Source of the DNA: a bacterium
GTDB lineage: Bacteria; Vulcanimicrobiota; JABDET01
Length of the DNA: 64,000 bases
Direction of reading: 5' to 3'
NCBI GenBank assembly: GCA_021817145.1
Contig: JAKAVV010000009.1
Span: 1 to 64,000 of the forward strand
Shown one piece after another: positions 17,758-26,503 of the stretch. Numbering within the stretch: position 1 is the first letter of the stretch; every line of letters starts with the position of its first letter. The translations under genes and the position numbers were made by a program. A model generated the notes under the pieces. That model was not told where the DNA came from and made no database searches. It was given only the letters and a program-made list of their open reading frames with translations.

Positions 17758-19011
17758 ATGAAATTGAAACTGAAATCAGTTAATAACTCGGAAATAAGAT
17801 TTCTCCCCCTTGATTCATGCCCCTTAAAAAGCGAGATTCAAGATAAGGAACAAATTCAGGGTAAGGATCAAGAACAAGCTCAAATTTTAGAAAAGAACCA
17901 GATTGTGGATGAAATGCTGAAAAGCGGTTTAAGAGGGGAACCTGATCCAGCTGCAGTGGAAAAATTAAAAAAGGATTTGTCTCCACTCCCTTTAGAGGTT
18001 CTTCAAAATATTAAAAAATTTGGGATTAAAATTTTCATCACGAAAGGAGGAGGGGAGAAAAGTTTGGAATCACTTCTGGATTCTGGAATTTTTAAAGAGG
18101 TCTCTCCTCGAGCATTTTCGAGGTTGACTTTTGCGACACAAGATGTAAAATTTCGCAAAAGGCTCCAGGAGATCAATAAGAAATATCAGCCTGAAATAGA
18201 AAAAAGTCTGGAGAATGTTTTAAAATTAAAGTCAGAGCCTGCTGTCACCAGCCTGGGTTATTTGAATGCCCAGGAGAATTTACAGCAGATCTATCAAAAA
18301 ATGAATCAAGATTTAGATAATCTTTCCACCGAGTTTCTTAAAGAAAAAGTTTTAATTAGAAGGACTGATTTTTTAACTTTTGCTCTTGGGGATAAAGCAA
18401 GCGGAGAGACCATTGCCCGGTATCATGGAGCTGTGAATCGAAATGAAATCAAAGAGTATTTAAGCAGTGTTTCTGACATTAACCCTGAGATTTCCAGAAA
18501 GGAGAGAGCTGGAAATAGATCGGAAGAATATTTGTTTTTTCCTGATTTCTGTTATGCGACTCAACCCTGGACAGGGAAAAGATTGACGATTTCAGGTTCT
18601 GATTATCATGCAGTTAAAGAATGGGATGATAAAGACTCTCAGTCCGTGATTGAAGGAATGTATATCCCTTCCTATAAAACTGTTTTTTTGAGAGAGGATC
18701 AGCTTGGCGCTTCTTTTGGCGGAAATAATGTTACTTTGCATGAAATTGGCCATGCGTATGAAGACTCTGTTAAAAATTTAGATCCTGACTATTATCGCCA
18801 GTTTGAAAAAGAGGAACAAGAAGCAAAACAAAGGGCTGACTGGAATGAACAAATGATTACTTTGTATGCAGGGGAAAATGAGCATGAATTTCTAGCCGAA
18901 TCTTTTGCCGCCTGTTTTTCTCCGCGAAACCGTTTAATTTTGGAACAGATGGATGAATCCTGGTTAGACTCGATCCAGAAGTTCATTTTTCACTCAAAAG
19001 AGATGTGCTAA
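17758..19011 (+). CDS. Putative zinc metalloprotease, ATLF/Pro-Pro endopeptidase-like
   Basis: A 417-residue protein. The C-terminal ~150 residues carry a zincin motif HEIGHAYED (HExxH) near residue 325, followed about 45 residues later by NEHEFLAESFAACF, which can supply the third zinc ligand (Glu). Preceding it is GMYIPSYKTVFLRED, as in the ATLF-like (MEROPS M34) catalytic domain. The N-terminal 280 residues are charged and helical (KDQEQAQILEKNQ) and match nothing I know. No signal peptide is visible, so export would need another route or the enzyme acts inside the cell. A strong AGGAGGTGA precedes ATG 17758. nagZ follows 59 bp downstream. Confidence 0.68.
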   Translation: MKLKLKSVNNSEIRFLPLDSCPLKSEIQDKEQIQGKDQEQAQILEKNQIVDEMLKSGLRGEPDPAAVEKLKKDLSPLPLEVLQNIKKFGIKIFITKGGGEKSLESLLDSGIFKEVSPRAFSRLTFATQDVKFRKRLQEINKKYQPEIEKSLENVLKLKSEPAVTSLGYLNAQENLQQIYQKMNQDLDNLSTEFLKEKVLIRRTDFLTFALGDKASGETIARYHGAVNRNEIKEYLSSVSDINPEISRKERAGNRSEEYLFFPDFCYATQPWTGKRLTISGSDYHAVKEWDDKDSQSVIEGMYIPSYKTVFLREDQLGASFGGNNVTLHEIGHAYEDSVKNLDPDYYRQFEKEEQEAKQRADWNEQMITLYAGENEHEFLAESFAACFSPRNRLILEQMDESWLDSIQKFIFHSKEMC

Positions 19012-19070
19012 CTGTTTCACAGGATTTATCTTTTAAGAAAAGAAACTCCTGAGAGGTAGAGTTTTTTATC

Positions 19071-20561
19071 ATGGAAACAGATCTCCGTGACATTGTGTCG
19101 AAACTTGGGGCGAACGAAAAAGCAGCTCTTCGTTTATTAATTGATCTTCCGCGCAGAGATTTAGATGAATCTTCTGCCCGATTGTTTTCTCTTTACCCCT
19201 GGACAGGAGTTATTTTATTTCCTAAAAACATCGAACATACGGATCAAGTGAAAACATTGATACAGAAACTTCAAGCGATAAACTCCGAGATTTTCCCTGA
19301 TTTCCCTATTTTTACAGCCGTTGATCAAGAGGGTGGGTCTGTTTCTCCCCTTGAAGGATTAATGACTCCTTCCCCTGGGAATATGGCTTTAGCGGCCGCT
19401 CATGATCCTGAAGGAGTTTCCGCTTTTTCCAGGCAGATGGCTCAAGAGCTTCGATCCCTTGGATTTAATCTGAATTTTGCTCCTGTTCTCGATGTGAATA
19501 CCGCCCCTGAGAATCCGATTATTGGAATTCGATCTTTTGGTTCCGATCCTGAAATTGTGGCAGAATTGGGCTCTAGAGTGATCAAAGCTTATCAAGAAGA
19601 AGGGATTATGGCAACAGCCAAACATTTTCCAGGGCATGGAGATACAGTTAAAGATTCCCATTTGGATCTCCCTGTTGTTAATTCTTCTTTTGAACGGATC
19701 TCTAAAATCGAGCTTTACCCTTTTGAAAAAGCGATCCAGGCTGGGGTTTGGGGAATGATGACAGCCCATGTTATTTTTCCCTGTTTAGACTCAAAACCGG
19801 CTACTTTGTCCAAAAAAATTCTGACGGATCTCCTTCGAAAAAAAATGAATTTTCAAGGGATTATTTTTACTGACTCTTTCTCAATGGCGGCCATAAAAGA
19901 ACATTTCGATTTAGAAGAGGCTGTTAGGGATGCCGTTTTAGCTGGTTCTGATGTTCTTTTAGCTCTTGGAGATGATCTTTATCAGTTGGAAATCTTCCAA
20001 ATTTTAAAAAAATTAATTCAAAAAGGGGAACTGCCTGTTGAATGCGGGGATGAATCTCTTTGTCGAATTCTTTCTTTTAGAAAAAAACTTGCCCAATTTA
20101 AGTCTGCGGCTGACTTGACCTCAATTCCTGATCTGTCTAAAAGACTGCATGAAAAAGCAGTGACTATTTTAAAAGGGGAAGAGCTGCTCCCTTTAGCTAG
20201 AAATTTTGAAATCTTCCTTTCTCCTGAGGCTGCTGCTGCAGTTCGGTTGTTTAAAGAAGCTTTTCCTGATTCTACCTTTGTTCCTTGGCCCTGGGAAAAA
20301 GAACCTGAAGGAAGATTCGCTCTTTTTTTTGCGGAAAGGCGAACCCTTAACCCGGAGGTTGAACAAAGAATAAAAAGATGGAGTTTCCCTCCTTATCTTG
20401 CTGTTTCTTATGGGAATCCCTATCACTTGAATTTAGTTCCTTCAGCAGGAATTCAGATCGCGACTTATCATATGAATTCAATTTTTGCGAAAGAGGTTTC
20501 AAAAATAATTTCTCAGGGGAAAAAAGCGATTGGAAAGCTGCCTGTTCCCCTCTCATCGTGA
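19071..20561 (+). CDS. nagZ: Beta-N-acetylhexosaminidase, glycoside hydrolase family 3
   Basis: A 496-residue GH3 enzyme. NagZ removes N-acetylglucosamine from anhydromuropeptides during cytoplasmic peptidoglycan recycling. Motifs: FTAVDQEGGSVSPLEG, TAKHFPGHGDTVKDSHLDLP with the mobile-loop His, and the FTDSFSMAAI nucleophile Asp. No signal peptide is present, fitting a cytoplasmic enzyme. The C-terminal 150 residues are an extra domain absent from the shortest NagZ proteins but common in two-domain homologues. Its TGA overlaps the GTG start of lptC, linking wall recycling to the lpt genes. Confidence 0.9.
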   Translation: METDLRDIVSKLGANEKAALRLLIDLPRRDLDESSARLFSLYPWTGVILFPKNIEHTDQVKTLIQKLQAINSEIFPDFPIFTAVDQEGGSVSPLEGLMTPSPGNMALAAAHDPEGVSAFSRQMAQELRSLGFNLNFAPVLDVNTAPENPIIGIRSFGSDPEIVAELGSRVIKAYQEEGIMATAKHFPGHGDTVKDSHLDLPVVNSSFERISKIELYPFEKAIQAGVWGMMTAHVIFPCLDSKPATLSKKILTDLLRKKMNFQGIIFTDSFSMAAIKEHFDLEEAVRDAVLAGSDVLLALGDDLYQLEIFQILKKLIQKGELPVECGDESLCRILSFRKKLAQFKSAADLTSIPDLSKRLHEKAVTILKGEELLPLARNFEIFLSPEAAAAVRLFKEAFPDSTFVPWPWEKEPEGRFALFFAERRTLNPEVEQRIKRWSFPPYLAVSYGNPYHLNLVPSAGIQIATYHMNSIFAKEVSKIISQGKKAIGKLPVPLSS

Positions 20562-21070
20562 ATAATACAGTTCTGAAGATACTTTGTTTTTTGTTTTTTT
20601 TGATTTCTTCCGCTTATGCGGAGAGCGTCCCGCAGGTTTCTTCTCCTATCCATAAACTCAGGTCAGAATCCACTTCTTATTCTGTTTATTCTGGGAGTGA
20701 AAAGCTCTGGAAAATTCATGCTCGATCCGTGAAAGGGAGTTCCCAAAAACTGAACGCTTTTCATATTAAAGGCGCTCTTTATAGAGATCAAAAGACCGCT
20801 TATTATTTGATTTCCCCCCTCGCTGTTCTTAACCTTTTGACAGGGGATGTGTTTTTCCCTGAAGGGGCATTATTGTATGGCAGAAAAGGGGAAGTTGTTC
20901 AAGTTCACTGGCTTGTTTGGGATAAAGATGAAAAGAAATTTATTGGAACAAAAGGGGTTCGAATTATCAGAAAACACTCTATTCTTCAAGGGGAAAATCT
21001 GATTTTAGAGAAAAACTTTAAAGATTTGATTTTGCAAGGACATGTGAAGGTTAAATTGATTCAAAAATGA
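20558..21070 (+). CDS. lptC: LptC-like lipopolysaccharide-export periplasmic/membrane protein
   Basis: About 170 residues from GTG 20558, which overlaps the nagZ stop (GTGA); longer readings would lie inside nagZ. Residues 1 to about 23 are a membrane anchor or signal (VLKILCFLFFLISSAYA). The rest is a beta-rich LptC/LptA-type fold: YSVYSGSEKLWKIHARSV, then NAFHIKGALY, then GVRIIRKHSILQGENLIL. LptC relays lipopolysaccharide from the LptBFG extractor to LptA. The call is supported mainly by position: lptB follows by ATGA and lptF after that. Confidence in LptC rather than an LptA-like protein is moderate. Confidence 0.75.
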   Translation: MNNTVLKILCFLFFLISSAYAESVPQVSSPIHKLRSESTSYSVYSGSEKLWKIHARSVKGSSQKLNAFHIKGALYRDQKTAYYLISPLAVLNLLTGDVFFPEGALLYGRKGEVVQVHWLVWDKDEKKFIGTKGVRIIRKHSILQGENLILEKNFKDLILQGHVKVKLIQK

Positions 21071-21105
21071 CTTCAGTCTTACTTGAGCAAGAAGAAGGGA
21101 TAAAG

Positions 21106-21840
21106 ATGCCTGCCTCGGATTTAAAGATTAAACTCGAAAATTTAGTCAAAGCATACGGGGGCAGGAGAGTGGTTGATGGGATCAGCCTTGAGGTTTCCCC
21201 TGGAGAAGTGGTTGGTTTATTGGGGCAGAATGGAGCAGGAAAAACAACCACATTTTACATGATTGTCGGGGTTGTAAAACCAACCAGCGGCAGAGTTTTT
21301 CTTGGAGAAAAAGATTTAACCCGTCTTCCCATGCACAAAAGAGCCCGATTGGGGTTAGGGTATTTGTCTCAGGAGCAGTCTGTTTTTAGAGGGTTGACAG
21401 TAGAAGAAAATATTCAATTGGTTTGGGAAATGCTGGGCGTTCCTCGAAAAAAGCGGGATGAAGAGCTGCCTGGCATTCTCGAAAGATTTGGTCTTCTTAG
21501 ATTGGGCAAAGAGATTTGTTATAAACTTTCTGGAGGAGAAAGAAGGCGAGTCGAGCTGGCAAGAGCGATGGCGACCCACCCCTCTTTTCTTTTACTGGAT
21601 GAACCTTTTACAGGAATTGATCCGATTGCCATCTCTGAAATCCAGGAGATCGTGTCAGAGTTGAAAAGTCAGAAAATCGGGATCTTAATTACGGATCATA
21701 ATGTTCGGGAAACGCTTCATATTACGGATCGGGCTTACATTATTAATGATGGTAAAATTTTGGTTCAAGGCAGTTCAAAGCAAATTGCCGAGGATCCCAC
21801 TGCTAGGAAACACTACCTTGGCGAAAAGTTTTCTCTTTAG
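21106..21840 (+). CDS. lptB: Lipopolysaccharide export ABC transporter ATP-binding protein
   Basis: A 244-residue ABC ATPase powering extraction of lipopolysaccharide from the inner membrane. Walker A is GQNGAGKTT, the Q-loop region LGYLSQEQSVFRGLTVEEN is strongly LptB-like, the signature is LSGGERRR, and Walker B FLLLDEPFTGIDP is followed by the ITDHNVRETL switch His. ATG 21106 has a GAAGGGA ribosome site; the alternative ATG at 21067 overlaps the lptC stop and adds 13 residues. The lptF start lies inside its 3-prime end. Confidence 0.95.
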   Translation: MPASDLKIKLENLVKAYGGRRVVDGISLEVSPGEVVGLLGQNGAGKTTTFYMIVGVVKPTSGRVFLGEKDLTRLPMHKRARLGLGYLSQEQSVFRGLTVEENIQLVWEMLGVPRKKRDEELPGILERFGLLRLGKEICYKLSGGERRRVELARAMATHPSFLLLDEPFTGIDPIAISEIQEIVSELKSQKIGILITDHNVRETLHITDRAYIINDGKILVQGSSKQIAEDPTARKHYLGEKFSL

Positions 21841-22945
21841 AAAAATTTCAATTTTAGATCGATATATTTTCATGGAATTGTTTTATCCTTTTTTGTTTGG
21901 CATCGCCCTTTTTACGGTTTTGTTTATGGCCACAGGTCCTATTTTTGACATGGTCAATTTGGTGATAAGAGATGGAGTTCCTGTTTGGATGGTTTTTAAG
22001 TATGCGGTTGTAAGGCTTCCCTCTTTTGTCGCCTATACTCTCCCCATGTCCGTGCTTTTGGCGACGATTGTCGCTTTCGGCCGGCTTTCAGGAGATCATG
22101 AGATCATGGCTAAAAAATCAAGCGGGATTCATTTTTTGAGAATCTTTGCTCCTGTTTTTGTTTTCGCTTCGCTGATTACTGGCATTTCTTATTTGTTTAA
22201 CGAATATATTGGGCCAGAAGCTTTATATAAAGCCGAACGAATCGTCGCTTCTCGTCTTCATTCAGGGAATCTTCCTCCTGTTCGAAATCTCAAATTTGCT
22301 TCTGCATCGAAAAATGGGCTCGATCAGATTTTAATTGCTCAAAGTTTTAATCAGAAAAAAGGAATCATTCATGATCCTGTAATCAATGACTATAATAAAG
22401 AAGGGAATTTGTCTCGGATCACCCATGCAAAAATGGCGATCTGGAAGAATCATTCCTGGATTTTGCGGGATGGAGAAATTTTCTTGTTTGACAGTAAGGG
22501 AATGTTTGAATCCAGAATGTCTTTTAAAAAAGCCAGGTTAAATTTGAAGCAGGGTCCTCACCGGATCGGGTTAATGGAAAGGAACCCTGATGAAATGGAA
22601 TCTCCTTTATTGAAAAGGACAATTTTAGCAATGGAGAAAGATCCTCTTCAAAACAAAGATCAGATCCGAGTTTTGTGGATGAAATATTATATTCGTGAAG
22701 CCCTTCCATTTGCCTGTCTTGTTTTTGCTCTTATCGGAGCTCCTTCTGGAATCAGGCCTGTTAGAAGCGGCTCCCAGGCAGGGGTGGCTTTATCGGTTTT
22801 AATTATTTTAATTTATTATTTTTCTATGGCTGTCTGCAAAAGTTTAGGTCAAAATGGAACGCTTCCTGAACTTTTTGCCGCTTGGATTCCCAATTTGGTC
22901 TTTTCAGGGATTGGAATACTGCTGCTGATAAAGGAAACCTCGTAA
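21818..22945 (+). CDS. lptF: Lipopolysaccharide export permease, LptF/LptG family
   Basis: About 375 residues from TTG 21818, which has an AGGAA ribosome site inside lptB; ATG 21872 is the conservative alternative. It begins ISILDRYIFMELFYPFLFG, the typical start of LptF/LptG. It has two membrane segments, a conserved YTLPMSVLLATIVAFGRLSGD loop, a large periplasmic beta domain (about 130-280), and four C-terminal membrane segments with FALIGAPSGIR. It forms the extractor complex with LptB. The partner permease (LptG) is not adjacent, so it is encoded elsewhere or a single protein serves as homodimer. Confidence 0.88.
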   Translation: MAKSFLFRKISILDRYIFMELFYPFLFGIALFTVLFMATGPIFDMVNLVIRDGVPVWMVFKYAVVRLPSFVAYTLPMSVLLATIVAFGRLSGDHEIMAKKSSGIHFLRIFAPVFVFASLITGISYLFNEYIGPEALYKAERIVASRLHSGNLPPVRNLKFASASKNGLDQILIAQSFNQKKGIIHDPVINDYNKEGNLSRITHAKMAIWKNHSWILRDGEIFLFDSKGMFESRMSFKKARLNLKQGPHRIGLMERNPDEMESPLLKRTILAMEKDPLQNKDQIRVLWMKYYIREALPFACLVFALIGAPSGIRPVRSGSQAGVALSVLIILIYYFSMAVCKSLGQNGTLPELFAAWIPNLVFSGIGILLLIKETS

Positions 22946-22978
22946 AGGAGGAGAACAATTGACCTGGGTGATGATGAA

Positions 22979-23257
22979 ATGGCAGAGACGATGGCAGGCG
23001 AAGCAGTCGGATTGATTGAAACCAAAGGTTTAGTGGGGGGAATTGAAGCTGCTGATGCGATGGTAAAGGCAGCTCATGTGGAATTGACAACCTGGAAAAC
23101 CATTGATCCTGGATTGGTTACAATCATTGTCAGGGGGGACACAGGAGCTGTAAAATCTGCGATTGAAGCAGGGGCAGAAGCTGCTCGCAAAGTCGAAGAA
23201 TTAGTTGCAGCTCATATCATTCCACGTCCTCATGAAGAGATAGAAAAGATCATCTAA
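22979..23257 (+). CDS. Bacterial microcompartment hexameric shell protein (BMC-H)
   Basis: A 92-residue single-BMC-domain protein close to the PduA/EutM/CsoS1 family: [20 protein letters not shown], then [19 protein letters not shown], then [13 protein letters not shown]. Hexamers of such proteins tile microcompartment shells, with a central pore for substrates. No other shell or encapsulated-enzyme gene is visible in the window. Start assignment is odd: the ATG lies 28 bp after a perfect AAAGGAGG, while an in-frame ATT (22958) or CTG (22964) sits at better spacing. It follows lptF by 33 bp and is probably co-transcribed with the lpt genes. Confidence 0.92.
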   Translation: MAETMAGEAVGLIETKGLVGGIEAADAMVKAAHVELTTWKTIDPGLVTIIVRGDTGAVKSAIEAGAEAARKVEELVAAHIIPRPHEEIEKII

Positions 23258-23269
23258 GAGGACTATCCA

Positions 23270-25039
23270 TTATCCAACCACACTCAGTTCCTTTGATTTC
23301 GATTCAGCATTGGATGAGATGGCGCTGCCAGAGCTGCTCGCTGATTCAACTTGTTTTAAAGCAGCAAGAAGTCCCTGCCCATTAGGGGAACCGAGTCCTG
23401 TGACTGGATCCCACCCTGGCCCTGCAGGATATCCATTGCTGCCCTGTGTAATATCATTGAAAGCTTCTTTGTAAAGGGTAGGGGAGCTGTAGATTTTATA
23501 AAGAGCGGGATTAACAAAGCCCACATTAGAACCGAGACCTTGATTCAGTCTTGCGATTAAGGCTGCCCACATCGGAGCAGAAGCGCTGGTTCCACCTACA
23601 ACGGTTTGCTGTCCATCAATCACAACATTGTAGCCGGTGTTAGGATCGGCATCACTCGCCACATCAGGAACCCCTCTTCCACCTGCTGCTGTCGGCGAAG
23701 GAGGAATATTTGCTTTAGCTGCCTGCTGCCAGGATGGCAGAGGAAAATCGCTGCTGACTCCTCCGCCAGAACCTGAGTCCGTGGGAGTTCCATCTCCCCA
23801 GGCTGTTTCACTGGCAATTTGAGTTCCTGCGCTGTTTGCTTGCAGAGAGGTTCCTCCGCAGCCCAAGACATAAGGATCTGAAGCGGGGAAATCTACACTT
23901 TTCCCGCTGGTGCCATCAGAAGCGCTGTTATCTCCTGATGCAGCGCAAACTGTGATTCCAAGCGCTGCGGCATCTTTTAAGATGCTGTTCAATGAATTCA
24001 TGGTTTGAGCATCCCAACTGCTTTCATCTCCTCCCCAACTCACAGAAATCACATTGGGGTGATTGACTTTGTCATGAATGGCCTGATTAAAAGCATCAAT
24101 AAACCCTTGATTGCTGTTTGGAGCAAAATAGACCACAATATTTGCCTTTGGCGCGTCTGCTCCAGCAACTTCAATATCCAGATCCACCTCTCCATCCGGT
24201 CCATTCGCATTTCCTGTTGGCTGATTGGTGGCTCCATCCACTGAAACCGATTTAATGTTAGGCATAGGAATCCCAAGCTGCTGAAAGTAAGTTTGCAAGT
24301 CTGAGGGATTATATCCTCCACCGAACTCAATAATGCCGATTGTTTGTCCACTTCCATCTGTTCCTTTGGGAAAGTTGTACATTTGGGCTACTTGAGGAGC
24401 ATTATAACTCGTTCCAAAAAGTCCGGAAGGTCTGAGGGGTCCTGAAACAGGCCCTGTTCCTTGTGTAGGAGCCCCAGGTTTTCCCGAGAGGATTTTAATA
24501 TAAGGATGGACTATAGGACGATCATTTAGCCCGAAAACACCTATCACTTTTCCTGCCAGATTTTTTGGGATCTGTAAATTTCCCTGATAGGCTCTAAATT
24601 GCGCGCCTTTTGAATCTTGATAGCGATTCATTTGGATTCCAAAAGCTTGATTCAGATCCGATGCTTTGCCTTCCAAAACAAGGGTTCTGGCTGCAGAGTC
24701 GGTTTTCATGATTTTGAGATGATTTTTTTGAGCAAACTGTCGAACAGCCTGCATATCTTTTGAGGCTGCCCCGTATTTTTGTTCGAAATCGCTGTGGGTT
24801 AGGGGCTGAAATTTGTCCGCTGCAGTCATTGGCAGAGCTTGAGAACGATTCAAAAGAATCGAAACTTTAATGATTTGATTGACGGGCACTTGACCAAGAC
24901 ATTTAGTTTTCTGAAGTCCTGGACATTCTGTTCCTTTTAAGGTTGTATAATCTGATTCTTGAGGCAAAGGATTTGAGTTAGACAAACTGGTTCCACTGCT
25001 CTTTTTTACTGATCCGTTTGCATCATTTGTAATTTTCAT
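23270..25039 (-). CDS. Kumamolisin-like serine-carboxyl peptidase (family S53)
   Basis: About 589 residues. The N-terminal ~200 are the activation propeptide (FEQKYGAASKDMQAVRQFA, ending near RPIVHP). The catalytic domain has DGEVDLDIEVAGADAP with the Glu/Asp dyad, ISVSWGGDESSWD, and GGTSASAPMWAALIARLNQ with the nucleophile Ser; the calcium-site region NDITQGSNGYPAGPGWD follows. Such enzymes cleave proteins at acidic pH and often high temperature. ATG 25039 is chosen for its AAAGGAG site. No classical signal peptide is evident, as in kumamolisin precursors. A Ser/Lys-rich tail of about 35 residues ends the protein. It stands alone, convergent with the shell-protein gene. Confidence 0.93.
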   Translation of the reverse strand: MKITNDANGSVKKSSGTSLSNSNPLPQESDYTTLKGTECPGLQKTKCLGQVPVNQIIKVSILLNRSQALPMTAADKFQPLTHSDFEQKYGAASKDMQAVRQFAQKNHLKIMKTDSAARTLVLEGKASDLNQAFGIQMNRYQDSKGAQFRAYQGNLQIPKNLAGKVIGVFGLNDRPIVHPYIKILSGKPGAPTQGTGPVSGPLRPSGLFGTSYNAPQVAQMYNFPKGTDGSGQTIGIIEFGGGYNPSDLQTYFQQLGIPMPNIKSVSVDGATNQPTGNANGPDGEVDLDIEVAGADAPKANIVVYFAPNSNQGFIDAFNQAIHDKVNHPNVISVSWGGDESSWDAQTMNSLNSILKDAAALGITVCAASGDNSASDGTSGKSVDFPASDPYVLGCGGTSLQANSAGTQIASETAWGDGTPTDSGSGGGVSSDFPLPSWQQAAKANIPPSPTAAGGRGVPDVASDADPNTGYNVVIDGQQTVVGGTSASAPMWAALIARLNQGLGSNVGFVNPALYKIYSSPTLYKEAFNDITQGSNGYPAGPGWDPVTGLGSPNGQGLLAALKQVESASSSGSAISSNAESKSKELSVVG

Positions 25040-25194
25040 AATTTTCTCCTTTGCTTGTTGAATTTGCAACCTGTTTATAGTATAACTGGTTTATCAACAA
25101 AGAGAAATAGACAAAATGTGAACAAATGTCCAAAATATGTCCTTTTTAGAAGCAGAATATCCTCCTTTTGGGCAATTCTTTTTTTATTTTTATG

Positions 25195-25203
25195 TGGTAT
25201 AAT
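25195..25203 (+). promoter_or_regulatory. Extended -10 promoter (TGGTATAAT)
   Basis: TGGTATAAT is a perfect extended -10 (TGn plus TATAAT) about 85 bp before the M23 protein gene, in a T-rich non-coding stretch. No convincing -35 box is present, as is usual for extended -10 promoters. Confidence 0.5.
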
Positions 25204-25289
25204 AGGAGAAATAGATTTTTGTTTGAGGAGGAATTCCTGGTAAATTAAAGAATAAGCTAAAATCAAAATTTCGTGGAGTGAGGTGGGCT

Positions 25290-26348
25290 TTGAGAATAAA
25301 AGAGTGGTTAAAGCAGCTTCATAATAAAAACTGGACAGTTAAGATTGTCCCTGGATCTAAGAACGAAGCATCTGTTGTGCATATTACCGGGATCGACCTT
25401 TTACGATTAGGATTCCTCTTCGCTTTTGTTCTGCTGGTGATCACGGCTTATTTGTTTGCAGCCAGCACTCAAGCAGTGGCTAAATTTAAGAATATGGCTG
25501 CAACCTTAAAAGTGAGAGATACTCAGCTGCACACTGTTCAAAAGCAGAAATTGAAAATTGAAACCCTTCTAAATCAGAGGGCAGAGACGTTGCAGAAGAA
25601 TCTTGCCGAGTTAAAGAAGCAGGAAGTTAAAATTGAGGAGCTGCTTGGAGAAAAGCCTCAAAAAAAAATCGGTTTCAACGCAAACAGTAACTTGAAAAAC
25701 CGTCATCAATTGAAAGTCGCTTATTTGGTCTATCGTTTTGCCCATGAGTCTTCTCGCGGGAATCCCACTTATGATGGTTTAATTTTAGAACTCGCTTCTC
25801 TTGAAAAAGAAGTTGCGATTGAAAATCTCCAACTGAAACAAGTCGGAAAATTGGCGCTTTTGAGACATGAGCGGTTTTTGAAAGAAGAGCAAGAACTTGA
25901 AAATCAATTTGACTATGTCCCTCACGGCTGGCCTGTTTCCAGAAGATGGTGGATTTCTTCTCCTTATGGCTGGAGAATTAACCCTGTTCTTTTCTTTCAC
26001 GAATTTCATAAAGGGGTGGATATTGCGGTTGCTTACGGCCGCCCGATTCATGCAACTGCCAGTGGAGTGGTTGAGTATTCGGGCTGGGGAACAGGGTATG
26101 GCGAGATGGTTGAAATTGATCATGAGAATGGATATCAAACAATTTATTCTCATTGTTCTAAACTGCTGGTTAGTTCAGGAGAGCATGTTGACAGAGGACA
26201 AGTCATTGGGTTGATTGGCAGCACAGGGTGGAGCACAGGTCCTCATGTTTACTACTGTGTCCGTTACGACCATCAGTTTGTTAACCCTGACTCCTATTTA
26301 AATTTGACTTTTCAGGAATATGCTGAGCAGCAGGGGCTTCAGCAGTAA
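25290..26348 (+). CDS. Membrane-anchored LytM/M23-type protein with an altered metal site
   Basis: About 352 residues from TTG 25290 (GAGGTGG upstream); GTG 25278 is the alternative. A membrane anchor at about 35-58 (LLRLGFLFAFVLLVITAYLF) is followed by a coiled coil (about 60-120) and a C-terminal M23 domain. Zinc-site pieces FHKGVDIA (His, Asp) and YSHCSKL (catalytic His) are present. The last motif, normally GPHxHxE, reads GPHVYYCVRYD, so the second His, a zinc ligand, is Tyr. The protein may therefore act as an EnvC/NlpD-style amidase activator rather than as an endopeptidase. It stands alone in the periplasmic-facing inner membrane. Confidence 0.85.
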   Translation: MRIKEWLKQLHNKNWTVKIVPGSKNEASVVHITGIDLLRLGFLFAFVLLVITAYLFAASTQAVAKFKNMAATLKVRDTQLHTVQKQKLKIETLLNQRAETLQKNLAELKKQEVKIEELLGEKPQKKIGFNANSNLKNRHQLKVAYLVYRFAHESSRGNPTYDGLILELASLEKEVAIENLQLKQVGKLALLRHERFLKEEQELENQFDYVPHGWPVSRRWWISSPYGWRINPVLFFHEFHKGVDIAVAYGRPIHATASGVVEYSGWGTGYGEMVEIDHENGYQTIYSHCSKLLVSSGEHVDRGQVIGLIGSTGWSTGPHVYYCVRYDHQFVNPDSYLNLTFQEYAEQQGLQQ

Positions 26349-26495
26349 GAATTGACCTCCCTGTCAATTCTTGTTACGAGAGGTGGTCGGTCCTCCTGAC
26401 CGCCAATCCAGACCGTAATAAGAAATGACATCCGTGTCCTTTCTTGTTACGAGAGGTGGTCGGTCCTCCTGACCGCCAATCCAGACCGTAATAAG
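26347..26495. repeat. Two tandem stem-loop units, 73-bp period
   Basis: Two head-to-tail units share an identical 53-bp block (26370-26422 and 26443-26495). Each block has a 9-bp-arm hairpin (GGTGGTCGG/CTGACCGCC). Each block is preceded by a second hairpin whose sequence differs but whose pairing is kept: AAGAATTGAC/GTCAATTCTT in unit one, AAGAAATGACA/TGTCCTTTCTT in unit two. The array starts on the M23 gene stop codon and ends 8 bp before the SRP RNA 3-prime end. It may serve as a bidirectional terminator or a repetitive extragenic element. Confidence 0.7.
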
Positions 26496-26503
26496 CAGTG
26501 AGT

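Noticed and set aside
20378-20557. Longer N-terminus for the LptC-like protein
   Set aside because: It would lie entirely within nagZ; the GTG at 20558 directly precedes a signal-anchor sequence.
26347-26495. Small CRISPR array
   Set aside because: Only two units, the conserved block is 53 bp, the variable part is a hairpin, and no cas genes are present.
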